The notes: generated from the letters alone by a model not told the origin. DNA of 64,000 nt from Pseudochelatococcus contaminans (GCF_014195635.1 NZ_JACICC010000003.1:248001-312000); one strand, 5' to 3'; numbered from the stretch's first letter, positions 1-8,876 are shown. Made by a program: numbers and translations.

Positions 1-513
1 GCTATCTCGATGGCGGATATACCGACGATCATTGCTGATATCGCCAGATTAAGGAAAAACGAGAGATATATTCTGTATGGTATGCTGTAATTACTGAAGT
101 AAAACATTTCACGGAAATTCGTGAAAAACATGAATTTCTTGAACATAATAATGATCCTGAATGCAGTATAATTGTATGTTTTATAATTACGTTTTTTAAA
201 AAAATTATGATGCAATTTTATTTTATATATATGAAAAAATACAAATAACTATTTAATTTATTTTACGTATTAATCATATTTAACATGAAAAATTATTAGT
301 TTATTATTATTTTGAGCGCGATATAAAAAATAAATATATCGGAATTCAGTATATTGTGATTTTTTTCAGCAGAAAAAGGATATGATACTTCGTCGACTGA
401 CCTGCATTGAAAATCTCCATAATTTTGATAGAAATTATGATCTAATGACCGATCACAGAGGCCGTATCGTGAGATCCGGCTGTCGAAGTCGGTGCCAGAA
501 ACAGGAAGCAATC
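1..513. other. AT-rich gene-free region at window edge
   Basis: No convincing gene is seen here. From about 100 to 360 the sequence is extremely AT-rich: positions 181-360 hold 27 G or C in 180 bases, against a GC-rich background in every neighbouring gene. Short open frames exist but have no recognisable product. The composition suggests a horizontally acquired or decaying segment, or the AT-rich edge of an island that continues to the left. The last 130 bases before metY return to normal composition and should hold its promoter and leader; I could not recognise a SAM riboswitch there. Confidence 0.6.
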
Positions 514-1821
514 ATGTCAGACCAGCCCGCGTCCCTTCATCCTCAGACGCTTGTCCTGCACGGCGGCAGCTACCGCTCCGACCCCGCCACAGGTGCCGTC
601 GCGGTGCCGATCTATCAGACGACATCCTATCAGTTTCAGGATACCGGCCATGCGGAGCGCCTGTTCGCGCTGGATGAGCTTGGGTTCATCTATTCGCGCG
701 TGGCCAATCCCACGACGGACGCATTCGAAACCCGCATTGCTGCTGTGGAAGGCGGCGCGGCAGCGCTGGCCCTTGCATCGGGACAGGCGGCATCGGCCTA
801 TTCGGTGCTGAACGTTGCGGGCGCAGGCGATAACATCGTCAGCTCGACGGATCTTTATGGCGGCACATGGGCGCTGTTCGCGGCTACGCTCAAGCACTTT
901 GGCGTCGAAGTGCGTTTTGTCGATCCCGCCGATCCGGAGAACTTCCGCCGCGCGACAGACGCGCGGACGCGCGCCTATTATGCGGAATCGCTGCCGAATC
1001 CGAAGCTGGAGGTATTTCCCATCGGCGAGGTCGCGGCTATCGGGCGGGAGCTTGGCGTGCCGCTGATCGTCGACAACACGGCCGCCCCGCTCACCATCCG
1101 GCCCTTCGAGCATGGCGCGGCGGTGGTCGTCTATTCGGCCACCAAGTATATCGGCGGCCACGGCACTTCGATCGGCGGCGTCATCATCGACGGCGGTAAC
1201 TTCCCGTGGGCGGAGCATGCCGACCGTTTCCCGACGCTGACCCAGCCGGACCCCAGCTATCACGGTGCGACATGGCTGGAAAAGGCGGCTCCGCTCGGGC
1301 CGGTGGCTTACGTGTTGCGTGCCCGCGCCGTGCTGTTGCGCGATATTGGCGCGGCTGTGGCGCCGCAGAACGTCTTCCAGTTCATTCAGGGGCTGGAAAC
1401 GTTGCCGCTGCGCGTGCGCCAGCATAACGAAAACGCCATCGCGGTGGCGAATTTCCTCAAGGATCGCCCGGAAGTGTCGCACGTCATCTTCCCCGCGTTC
1501 CAGACCGGGGAAAACGCCCGCCGCGCGCAGGCTTATCTGCATGGCGGCTATGGCGCGCTGGTCGGCTTCGAGCTGAAGGGTGGCAAGGAAGCGGGGCGCA
1601 AGTTCATCAACGCGCTCAAGCTGCTGTATCACGTGGCCAATATCGGCGATGCCCGCTCGCTGGCCATCCACCCGGCAACCACAACCCACTCGCAGCTTTC
1701 CGAGGCAGATCAGTTGCTGACCGGCGTCACCCCGGGCTACGTGCGGTTGTCGGTCGGCATCGAATATATCGACGACATCGTCAACGATCTGACACAGGCG
1801 CTGGAAGCCAGCGGGGCATAA
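514..1821 (+). CDS. metY: O-acetylhomoserine sulfhydrylase (aminocarboxypropyltransferase)
   Basis: This PLP enzyme of the Cys/Met metabolism family makes homocysteine from O-acetylhomoserine and sulfide (or methionine from methanethiol) in the cytoplasm. The protein is 435 residues, normal for MetY. The PLP lysine lies in the SATKYIGGHG motif (Lys211), and the N-terminus begins with the family pattern of LHPQTLVLHGG and later IYQTTSYQF. The ATG at 514 follows an AGGAAG ribosome site at 503-508; an in-frame extension to 382 would run into AT-rich DNA and matches nothing in the family. It is followed by a flavin monooxygenase and peroxiredoxin on the same strand, suggesting a role in assimilating sulfur released from organic compounds. 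The alternative of a cystathionine gamma-synthase is less likely given the length and N-terminus. Confidence 0.93.
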   Translation: MSDQPASLHPQTLVLHGGSYRSDPATGAVAVPIYQTTSYQFQDTGHAERLFALDELGFIYSRVANPTTDAFETRIAAVEGGAAALALASGQAASAYSVLNVAGAGDNIVSSTDLYGGTWALFAATLKHFGVEVRFVDPADPENFRRATDARTRAYYAESLPNPKLEVFPIGEVAAIGRELGVPLIVDNTAAPLTIRPFEHGAAVVVYSATKYIGGHGTSIGGVIIDGGNFPWAEHADRFPTLTQPDPSYHGATWLEKAAPLGPVAYVLRARAVLLRDIGAAVAPQNVFQFIQGLETLPLRVRQHNENAIAVANFLKDRPEVSHVIFPAFQTGENARRAQAYLHGGYGALVGFELKGGKEAGRKFINALKLLYHVANIGDARSLAIHPATTTHSQLSEADQLLTGVTPGYVRLSVGIEYIDDIVNDLTQALEASGA

Positions 1822-1852
1822 AGCCAGGCACACGATTTTTCCGTCACGCATT

Positions 1853-1879
1853 ACCCCCGGCGAGCAATTGCCGGGGGTT
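1853..1879 (+). terminator. Hairpin terminator after metY
   Basis: A 9-bp perfect stem (1853-1861 with 1870-1878, ACCCCCGGC / GCCGGGGGT) has an 8-base loop and starts 31 bases after the metY stop. The T-run after it is short, so termination efficiency is uncertain. Confidence 0.6.
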
Positions 1880-2064
1880 CTCAGTCTGATCCATCAAAAT
1901 TTGCTCAAGATCACAAATCAGGATCATTCGCAGGTTTCCATCGCAGGTTTCCATCGACCTGGCGAACAGTCCGCAGCACGTCATCGATTGACAGTATCCA
2001 TCAGCGGATGTCATGATTGCGGGGCGGGGGTCGTGTCTATCCGGCCACTGTGAAAGGATGAAAA

Positions 2065-3393
2065 ATGGCGGCAAATCGGCAATTGAAGCTTGGCGCTTTC
2101 ATGCGTCCGGTCAGCATTCACACCGGCGCATGGCGTTATCCGGGCGCGCGGCGGGACGCGAATTTCAGCCTTGAGGCGCTGACGGAATACATCCGCAAGC
2201 TTGAGGCGGCGAAGTTCGATGCGTTCTTCATGGCCGATCATCTGGCCGTTCTGAACATGCCGATCGAGGCGCTGCGGCGAAGCCACACCGTGACCTCGTT
2301 CGAGCCCTTCACGCTGCTATCCGCGCTGGCCATGGTGACGAGCCATATCGGGTTGGTGGCGACGGCATCGACCACTTTCGAGCAGCCGTTCAATCTGGCG
2401 CGGCGGTTCGCCTCGCTGGATCATATCAGCAGCGGCCGCGCGGGCTGGAACATCGTCACCACCTCGAATCCCGACGCGGCGCTCAACTTCGGTCTCGATG
2501 AACATGTCTCTCACGCCGACCGTTATGCACGGGCGCGGGAGTTCTACGATGTCGTCACCGGGCTGTGGGACAGCTTCGCCGACGACGCTTTCATCCGCGA
2601 TGTGGAAAGCGGCATCTATTTCGACCCGGACAGGATGCGCCCGTTGAACCACAAGGGGCCGCATTACAGCGTGCGCGGACCGCTGCATATCGCCCGCCCG
2701 GTACAGGGCTGGCCGGTGATCGTGCAGGCGGGGGCGTCGGAGCCCGGACGCCAGCTCGCAGCAGAAACCGCTGAGGTAGTGTTCGTCGCGCCCAACACGC
2801 TCGACGATGGCCGGCGGTTCTATGCCGATGTCAAAGGCCGCCTTGCGGCGCTTGGGCGCGAGCGCGACCACCTCAAGATTCTCCCCGGCGCGTTCGTCGT
2901 GGTCGGCGATACTGTCGAGGAAGCACGCGCCATCCGCGCCCGGCTCGATTCGCTGGTTCATGCCGAGAGCGCCATTGCCTCGCTGTCGATTGCGCTTGGC
3001 CATGATGTTTCGGGATATGATCCCGATGGATATTTGCCGGATATTCCCGACACCGAGCACAGCAAATCCAGCCGCGAGCGCGCATTGGCCATCGCTGAAC
3101 GTGAAAAACTCACCATCCGCCAGTTGGCCCAGCGGCTCGGCGGCTATGCGGGGCTGGCCATTGTCGGCTCGCCGCAGAGTATCGCCGATGACATGCAGGA
3201 ATGGCTCGAAACCGAGGGGTCTGATGGCTTCAACCTGATGTTCCCCTATCTGCCCGGCGGCCTCGATGCCTTCGTGGGCAAGGTCGTGCCGGAATTGCAG
3301 CGGCGCGGCATCTTCCGCACCGAATACGAGGGCACCACCCTGCGCGAAAACCTCGGGCTGCCGAGGCCGGGCAACAGGTTCTTCCCGGATTGA
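2065..3393 (+). CDS. LLM-class flavin-dependent monooxygenase (NtaA/SnaA/DszA family)
   Basis: This is a bacterial luciferase-like TIM-barrel monooxygenase of the NtaA/SnaA/DszA subgroup, which uses reduced FMN from a separate reductase and oxygen to oxidise organosulfur or aminopolycarboxylate compounds. The protein has 442 residues, the usual size. The family patterns GAWRYPGAR near the N-terminus, FMADHLAVLN, the SGRAGWNIVTTSNPDAALNFG segment (long insert typical of this subgroup) and QAGASEPGRQLAAETAEVVF are present. A strong AAAGGATG ribosome site precedes the ATG. A matching flavin reductase lies at 4472-5041 and metY lies upstream, so an organosulfur substrate is the best guess, but the substrate cannot be read from sequence. 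Confidence 0.9.
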   Translation: MAANRQLKLGAFMRPVSIHTGAWRYPGARRDANFSLEALTEYIRKLEAAKFDAFFMADHLAVLNMPIEALRRSHTVTSFEPFTLLSALAMVTSHIGLVATASTTFEQPFNLARRFASLDHISSGRAGWNIVTTSNPDAALNFGLDEHVSHADRYARAREFYDVVTGLWDSFADDAFIRDVESGIYFDPDRMRPLNHKGPHYSVRGPLHIARPVQGWPVIVQAGASEPGRQLAAETAEVVFVAPNTLDDGRRFYADVKGRLAALGRERDHLKILPGAFVVVGDTVEEARAIRARLDSLVHAESAIASLSIALGHDVSGYDPDGYLPDIPDTEHSKSSRERALAIAEREKLTIRQLAQRLGGYAGLAIVGSPQSIADDMQEWLETEGSDGFNLMFPYLPGGLDAFVGKVVPELQRRGIFRTEYEGTTLRENLGLPRPGNRFFPD

Positions 3394-3577
3394 AATCGAA
3401 AGTTCCGGTTTTTTAGCCGCAATACTATAGATTATGTAGCTTTGTCGGGGTGTGTGATATAGACTGTGCTTTATGACAAAGGGGTCTCGTCACCGGGTCG
3501 CATGGGGGCGAGGCTATCCGCAATATGCGGCAGGGGGGCTTTCGGGGCTCGCCGCCGCCAACCCGGAGATTGAAGGC

Positions 3578-4222
3578 ATGTCGGTTCAGCTTGGCCAGAT
3601 CGCGCCGGACTTCGTGCAGAAGAGCACCGAAGGCGAAATCCATTTCCATGAGTGGCTTGGCGATTCATGGGGAATCCTGCTCAGCCACCCGCGCAACTTC
3701 ACGCCCGTCTGCACCACGGAGCTGGGCGAAGTGGCCCGGCTCGCGGATGAGTGGAAGAAGCGCAACGTCAAGGTGATCGGCCTCTCGGTCGATCCGCTCG
3801 ATGCCCACGAAAAGTGGGGCGAGGACATTGCCGAGACGCAAGGACACGCGCTCAATTTTCCGCTGCTTGCCGATGACGACAAGAAGGTGTCGGAGCTTTA
3901 CGGTCTCATTCACCCGGATGCCGATCCCAATATCACCGTGCGCGCGGTGTACATCATCGATCCGAACAAGAAGGTGCGCCTCACGCTCACCTATCCGCCG
4001 AGCGCCGGACGTAACTTCTCCGAAATTCTGCGCGTCGTCGACAGCCTGCAACTGACCGACGGGCAGAAGGTGTCGACGCCGGTGAACTGGAACCCCGGCG
4101 ATCCGGTCATCATCGTGCCGTCGGTTTCGGATGAAGAGGCCAAGGAGCGGTTCCCGCAGGGCTTCAAGACCCTCAAGCCCTACCTGCGCGTGGTCGAACT
4201 GGATAAGCAACCCGGCAGCTAA
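3578..4222 (+). CDS. 1-Cys peroxiredoxin (Prx6-type AhpC/TSA family)
   Basis: This thiol peroxidase reduces hydrogen peroxide and organic hydroperoxides in the cytoplasm. The 214-residue protein fits the Prx6 class. The peroxidatic cysteine is Cys45 in HPRNFTPVCTTELG, and it is the only cysteine in the protein, so a 1-Cys mechanism is expected with an external reductant. The C-terminal extension (VNWNPGDPVIIVPSVSDEEA) is the Prx6 dimer domain. I chose the ATG at 3578, which has a GGAG site ten bases upstream; an in-frame ATG at 3473 would add 35 residues unlike any peroxiredoxin. It may protect against peroxide leaked by the neighbouring flavin monooxygenase; this is inferred from position only. 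Confidence 0.92.
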   Translation: MSVQLGQIAPDFVQKSTEGEIHFHEWLGDSWGILLSHPRNFTPVCTTELGEVARLADEWKKRNVKVIGLSVDPLDAHEKWGEDIAETQGHALNFPLLADDDKKVSELYGLIHPDADPNITVRAVYIIDPNKKVRLTLTYPPSAGRNFSEILRVVDSLQLTDGQKVSTPVNWNPGDPVIIVPSVSDEEAKERFPQGFKTLKPYLRVVELDKQPGS

Positions 4223-4471
4223 AACGCATGCTGGCGTGATCGGCAGCGCTTCCCGGGTTATAAAGGCCGGCGAGGCGTTAAAGAGTGGATGACGGCGGCC
4301 GGTTCGTCTTCATCCAGTTTGAGTTTTCTATAGAATTAGTTAGTGTCCAGCAGTGAGCCGGGCAGGGGGCGGTCGACTGTGCGGATGATGGAAATCGAGG
4401 CAGGCCAGCCGTCCGAAACGGACGCGGTGCGGTTTAGCGGACGCCTGCAGGCGGGTATTGGAGTCGAGCAA

Positions 4472-5041
4472 GTGACTGATACAGTGAGCGTTGTTCCGTT
4501 TCCGGGCGAGCGTCGGGCGAACGCCGTCGAGAATGGAACCATCCATGAAGCCGTGGAGCCGGCGCTTTTCAAGCAGGGCATGCGGCGTCTGGCCTCGGGG
4601 GTGTCTATCATCGCCACCGATTTCGAGGGAACGCGCCACGGCCTTGTCGCCACGGCTGTCAGTTCGGTTTCGGCGGACCCGCCCACGCTGCTGATCGGTG
4701 TTTCGCAGACGGCTTCCGCTCACGATTACATCGTTCGCTCGCGCCGGTTCAGCGTCAATGTGCTGGGTGCGCATGATCGCGGGCTGGCGGAGAAGTTTTC
4801 CGTGCCGGCCTTCCGTGCCCGCCGTTTCGAGTTCGGCGAGTGGACGACCCTCGGCACCGGCGCTCCCGTGCTGAAAACCGCGCTTGTCGGTTTCGACTGC
4901 ATCCTGACGGAAGAGGCCCGGATCGCCAGCCATACGGTGTTCTTCGGCCGCGTGGTGAGCGTGCATGTTCCGGAAGGGGAGATCGATCCGCTGTTGTTCT
5001 GGAACGGCGCTTATCGCAGTGGGCAGCCGGGAGAGTCCTGA
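4472..5041 (+). CDS. Flavin reductase family protein (FMN-binding split barrel)
   Basis: This is an NAD(P)H:flavin oxidoreductase of the DIM6/NTAB type, which supplies reduced flavin to a two-component monooxygenase. The conserved core starts at FKQGMRRLASGVSIIAT and continues with GLVATAVSSVSADPPTLL, the flavin-binding segment, and ends in VFFGRVVSVHV and LLFWNGAYR. The GTG at 4472 has the best ribosome site (TTGGAG, eight bases away) and gives 189 residues, the family size. Longer in-frame starts at 4343 (GTG) and 4385 (ATG) are possible but lack good sites. It very likely partners the luciferase-like oxygenase at 2065-3393. The start is uncertain; the family assignment is firm. Confidence 0.87.
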   Translation: MTDTVSVVPFPGERRANAVENGTIHEAVEPALFKQGMRRLASGVSIIATDFEGTRHGLVATAVSSVSADPPTLLIGVSQTASAHDYIVRSRRFSVNVLGAHDRGLAEKFSVPAFRARRFEFGEWTTLGTGAPVLKTALVGFDCILTEEARIASHTVFFGRVVSVHVPEGEIDPLLFWNGAYRSGQPGES

Positions 5042-5125
5042 CGGGTTTCGTCAGCAAGCGTATTTCATCCGGCTTCGGCAGTGTGCTGGATGCCGTTCAG
5101 CAGTCAATGATTGATGGGGGTCTCC

Positions 5126-6175
5126 ATGGGGTTGGTTGATAGTGTGAAACCGGCGAGCGTCAAGCAGCGCGTGTCCCGCGTGCTGGCTGCCTCTCTCGTT
5201 GCGGCGGGGGCTCTGATGGCGACGGCGGCTTATGCCGGCCCCACGCTCGACAAGATCACGTCGCGCGGTTCGATCAAGGCAGGTGTCGGCACGACGCCCG
5301 GTTTCTTCTCTCCGGACAGCAGCGGCCGCTGGCAGGGGTTCTTCGTCGATATCGGCCGGGCGCTCGCGATTACCGCGCTGGGCGATCCGGAAAAGATCGA
5401 GTTCACCTCGTCGTCGCCGCAGCAGCGTTTGCCGGCGCTTCAGGCGGGCGAGTTCGATATCCTGCTTTCCGGCGTCACCATCACGCCGACACGCGCGCTG
5501 CAACTTGGCTTCCACTTTGGCCCGACGGTGTTTTATGACGGGCAGGGGCTTTTGGTGCGCAAGGATCTGGGCGTAACGAGCGCTGCCGAGCTGGATGGCG
5601 CGACCATCGGCGTGCAGAGCGGTACCACGGGCGAGTTGAACCTCGCGGACTTCTTCCGCAAGCAGGGCAAAAGCTTCAAGCCGCTGACCATCGAAGATAC
5701 GCGCCAGTTCAATGCCGCGCTTGAGGAAGGCCGCGTCGACGCCATCACGCAGGACAGCGCCGATCTCGTCGGCAAGCAGAGGCAGCTCAAAAACCCCGAG
5801 AACTACGTGCTGCTGCCGGAGCGTCTCTCCAAGGAGCCGCTGGCGCCCGCCATCGCAGGCGGTGACGATCGCTGGCTGGAGCTGGTGAACTGGACGGTGT
5901 ACGCGCTCATTCAGGCAGAAGAGCTTGGCATCACCTCCGAGAATGTCGACACGTTCCTCGATTCGCAGGATCCCTCCATCCGCCGCTTCCTTGGTGCCGA
6001 TCCGTCTCTGGCGCAGGCCATCGGCCTCGATCCCAAGTGGGCGTACAACATCATCAAGAACGTCGGTAACTACGGCGAAGTGTTCGAGCGGCACCTGAAG
6101 CCCCTCGGCTGGGAGCGTGGTTACAACAATATCTGGACGAACGGCGGCCTGCTGTATTCGCCTCCCTTCCGCTGA
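5126..6175 (+). CDS. aapJ: Amino-acid ABC transporter substrate-binding protein (AapJ-like)
   Basis: This periplasmic binding protein of the polar amino-acid (HAAT) importer family would capture the ligand for the two permeases that follow. It has a signal peptide (basic start, hydrophobic stretch, AAYA cleavage region) and the AapJ pattern from TLDKITSRGSIKAGVG to the C-terminal NVGNYGEVFERH and NGGLLYSPPFR. The ATG at 5126 follows a GGGGG site six bases upstream; in-frame TTG/ATG codons at 5111 and 5114 are weaker. The mature domain has no cysteine, whereas I recall two conserved cysteines in classical AapJ, so this may be a diverged paralogue with another ligand. Given the neighbours, a sulfur amino acid or derivative is possible but unproven. 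Confidence 0.88.
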   Translation: MGLVDSVKPASVKQRVSRVLAASLVAAGALMATAAYAGPTLDKITSRGSIKAGVGTTPGFFSPDSSGRWQGFFVDIGRALAITALGDPEKIEFTSSSPQQRLPALQAGEFDILLSGVTITPTRALQLGFHFGPTVFYDGQGLLVRKDLGVTSAAELDGATIGVQSGTTGELNLADFFRKQGKSFKPLTIEDTRQFNAALEEGRVDAITQDSADLVGKQRQLKNPENYVLLPERLSKEPLAPAIAGGDDRWLELVNWTVYALIQAEELGITSENVDTFLDSQDPSIRRFLGADPSLAQAIGLDPKWAYNIIKNVGNYGEVFERHLKPLGWERGYNNIWTNGGLLYSPPFR

Positions 6176-6190
6176 TCGCGGCAGGTATCG

Positions 6191-7387
6191 ATGACGGCCA
6201 CTGCCGATAGTCCACCGACCGGGGCCGTGCGCCCCGGTTTTGCCGCGCGCATCAGGCTGTGGCTGGGGCCGCGTATCGGCACGCAGATCGGTATTCTCGC
6301 CGGCGTCGGCCTGTTGCTCTACATCCTTGGCGCCAACACCGTCGCCACCATGGACCGGATCGGCATCAATCCCGGTTTCGGCTTCCTGACCCGCTCCGCC
6401 AATTTTGAGATCGGCGAAACGCTGATTACCTTCAAGGCTGGCGACACGTATCTTTATGCGATGTTCGTTGGCCTGCTCAATACGTTGCGGGTGGCGTTTC
6501 TCGGCTGTCTGCTGGCAACCCTTTTGGGCGTCTCGGTGGGCATTGCCGGTTTATCGCGCAACCTGCTGCTCGCGGGGCTGGTGCGCTGGTATATCGAAAT
6601 TATCCGCAACACACCGACGCTGTTGCAGCTTTTCTTCTGGGTGTCCCTCAGCAAGGCATTTGCGTCACCGCGACAGGCGCAGCCTGTGCTGGAATCAATT
6701 TTCCTCACCAATCGCGGCATCTATCTGCCCGGCGTAACGTTGGCAGGCGGATCATGGCTGACGCTTGTCCTCGTCGGTGTGTCGATTGCGGTGTTCGTGG
6801 CCTTCATCCTGATCGCCCGCCGCCGTGCGACGTTGACCTTCCTGCGCGGTCTCGCGGCCTTTGCTTTGCTGGCGGCGGCGGTTACCCTCGCGGGCTGGTT
6901 GACTGGCGTCCAGACAGCTCTCGATATTCCTGAACTGCGGGGCTTTAACATTCAGGGCGGCATGGTGCTGTCGCCGGAGTTCGCAGCGCTGCTCGTTGGC
7001 CTGACGGTGAAGTTTTCGGCGATCATCGCTGAAATCGTTCGCGCGGGCGTGGAATCGGTGGGGCAGGGGCAGTGGGAGGCCGCGCGGTCGCTAGGGCTGC
7101 GGCGCAGTCAGATCATGAATCTCATTGTGGTGCCGCAAGCGCTGCGGGTGATCACGCCACTCATCACGTCGTCGTATCTCGATCTTACCAAGGATTCGAG
7201 TCTGGCTGTGGCAATCGGCTATCCAGATCTGGTCAGCGTCATCAACACCACTGCTAACACAACTGGGCAGTCGCTCGAAGCCCTCATCATCCTCATCGCG
7301 GTGTTTCTCACCATCAACCTGTCGGTTGCGGCGCTGATGAACATCTACAATGAGCGCGTCGCGCTGCGCGGGAGTGGGGGACGATGA
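6191..7387 (+). CDS. aapQ: Amino-acid ABC transporter permease (AapQ-like)
   Basis: This is an inner-membrane permease of the polar amino-acid importer, 398 residues, matching AapQ in size and in the two-part layout with an inserted periplasmic region. The C-terminal half carries the ATPase-docking EAA loop (GQWEAARSLGLRRSQIMNLI) followed by VVPQALRVITPLITSSYLD. An N-terminal hydrophobic segment (IGILAGVGLLLYILG) and several further membrane segments are clear. It starts 15 bases after aapJ and overlaps aapM by four bases (ATGA), so the three are translated from one message. Confidence 0.92.
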   Translation: MTATADSPPTGAVRPGFAARIRLWLGPRIGTQIGILAGVGLLLYILGANTVATMDRIGINPGFGFLTRSANFEIGETLITFKAGDTYLYAMFVGLLNTLRVAFLGCLLATLLGVSVGIAGLSRNLLLAGLVRWYIEIIRNTPTLLQLFFWVSLSKAFASPRQAQPVLESIFLTNRGIYLPGVTLAGGSWLTLVLVGVSIAVFVAFILIARRRATLTFLRGLAAFALLAAAVTLAGWLTGVQTALDIPELRGFNIQGGMVLSPEFAALLVGLTVKFSAIIAEIVRAGVESVGQGQWEAARSLGLRRSQIMNLIVVPQALRVITPLITSSYLDLTKDSSLAVAIGYPDLVSVINTTANTTGQSLEALIILIAVFLTINLSVAALMNIYNERVALRGSGGR

Positions 7388-8517
7388 CCACTGTCGATGA
7401 CGCACTGGCCTCGATTCGTCGCGAGCGTGAGGCGGAGCGCCGGCCCGCAGCGGGCGAAAAGGGTGTGGCGGCAGGGCTGGCGCGTCTTCGCAAACTGCGG
7501 AATGGTTTGTTCGGAACGTGGGTGAACACCCTCATCACCCTGCTGACGGTGCTGGCACTCTGGCTCATTGTTCCCCCGTTTGTGCGGTGGGCGATCATCG
7601 ATGCCGTCTGGACCGGCACTTCCGAGGATTGCGCGCAGGCGGCGGGGGCTTGCTGGGCGTTTATCGGCGCGAAGTTCAACTTCATCATGTTCGCGTTCTA
7701 TCCGCCGTCTCTGCACTGGCGGCCGTTCATGGTGCTCGTCGTCATCGCAGCCCTGCTGGTCGCAACCGCCACGCCGCGCCTGTGGCGGCGAGAGCTGCTG
7801 CTGGCGTGGTTCGTCGGCATCGTCGGTTCATGGTTGCTGATGGCCGGAACGTTCTCGCCGCCCACCGTTGCGTCGAACCAGTGGGGCGGCCTGCCCGTGA
7901 CCATGCTGGTGTGGACGGTTTGCTTCGGGCTGGGCACGCCGCTCGCCATCGGGCTGGCGCTGGCGCGGCGGTCAAACATGCGCGGCGTCCGCGTGCTGGC
8001 TATCCTGTTTATCGAACTGATGCGCGCGATTCCGTTTATCGCGATTCTGTATGTCGCAATGCTGATCCTGCCGATGGCCGTGCCCGGCGGCGCGCTGATC
8101 GACAAGACGATCCGCGCCATGATCATGATAACGTTGTTCTGGTCAGCCTACATCGCGGAGGTTGTGCGCGGCGGCTTGCAAACCATCCCCGCAGGGCAGG
8201 AAGATGCTGCCAAGGCGTTGGGGCTCGGCTACTGGCGCACCACGCAACTCATCATCCTGCCGCAGGCGCTGCGGACTGTCGTGCCCGCTCTGGTCAATCA
8301 GGCAATCGGCTTCCTGCTGGCCACGTCGCTGCTGGCCACCATCGGCATTTTCGATCTGCTGAATGCAGCAAGAGCATCCGCGACCGATCCCAAGTGGCTG
8401 GGCTATTATGATGAAGCCTATATGCTGGTGGCCTTTATCTATTTCATCCTGTGCTACGGCGGCTCGCGTTACAGCATATGGCTGGAGCGGCGGCTGAACG
8501 TATCACATCGGCGATAA
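7384..8517 (+). CDS. aapM: Amino-acid ABC transporter permease (AapM-like)
   Basis: This is the second permease subunit of the importer, 377 residues, with membrane segments throughout and the EAA loop (AGQEDAAKALGLGYWRTTQLI) before ILPQALRTVVPALVNQ. It ends in YFILCYGGSRYSIWLERRL, typical of AapM. Its start overlaps the aapQ stop by four bases, indicating translational coupling. The usual next gene, the ATP-binding subunit aapP, is absent: the next element is a tRNA on the opposite strand. The importer must therefore share an ATPase encoded elsewhere or be incomplete. Confidence 0.92.
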   Translation: MTTVDDALASIRREREAERRPAAGEKGVAAGLARLRKLRNGLFGTWVNTLITLLTVLALWLIVPPFVRWAIIDAVWTGTSEDCAQAAGACWAFIGAKFNFIMFAFYPPSLHWRPFMVLVVIAALLVATATPRLWRRELLLAWFVGIVGSWLLMAGTFSPPTVASNQWGGLPVTMLVWTVCFGLGTPLAIGLALARRSNMRGVRVLAILFIELMRAIPFIAILYVAMLILPMAVPGGALIDKTIRAMIMITLFWSAYIAEVVRGGLQTIPAGQEDAAKALGLGYWRTTQLIILPQALRTVVPALVNQAIGFLLATSLLATIGIFDLLNAARASATDPKWLGYYDEAYMLVAFIYFILCYGGSRYSIWLERRLNVSHRR

Positions 8518-8601
8518 ACCAGCTTCAGCGGATGAGCGCGCATCATAACATGCGGCGCTCTCAACGCATTTCAGGCAGGATTTATTGTACGGGGAATTGA
8601 A

Positions 8602-8678
8602 TGGTACAGCTGGCCCGGTTCGAACGGGCGACCTCTTGATCCACAATCAAGCGCTCTAACCAACTGAGCTACAGCTGC
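8602..8678 (-). tRNA. tRNA-His (GTG anticodon)
   Basis: Read on the minus strand this is a complete 77-base tRNA: acceptor GCAGCTG, D arm with AGTTGGTTA loop, anticodon stem CTTGA/TCAAG around TTGTGGA (anticodon GTG, histidine), T arm with TTCGAAC, and an encoded CCA. The base before position 1 is T, not the G-1 found in most bacterial tRNA-His, and position 73 is A instead of C. This form is known from alphaproteobacteria, whose HisRS has changed to match. Position 1:72 is a G:U pair. Confidence 0.96.
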
Positions 8679-8876
8679 AAAACCATGACGGAAGTCGAAC
8701 GTTTCCGCCGACCGATTCACGTCGTGAGATGCTTTGGAAGAATCGGATGATGTCCAATAGCAAGCACACGCCCATGACGCAAGTGAAACAATCGCTGCAA
8801 CCGCGATATTAATAACAAACCCGTGCATCGCAGGCGTTGCAGGGCTAAAGGATGCGGCTCTAGCATACAGCGTCGT

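Noticed and set aside
382-513. In-frame upstream extension of metY and a possible SAM riboswitch leader
   Set aside because: The extension runs into AT-rich DNA, and the ATG at 514 has a good ribosome site. I could not fit the leader to SAM-II or other SAM riboswitch cores by eye.
1928-1957. Two tandem copies of a 13-base sequence (GCAGGTTTCCATC)
   Set aside because: Only two short copies, without spacers or a third unit. Not a CRISPR array and too small to interpret.
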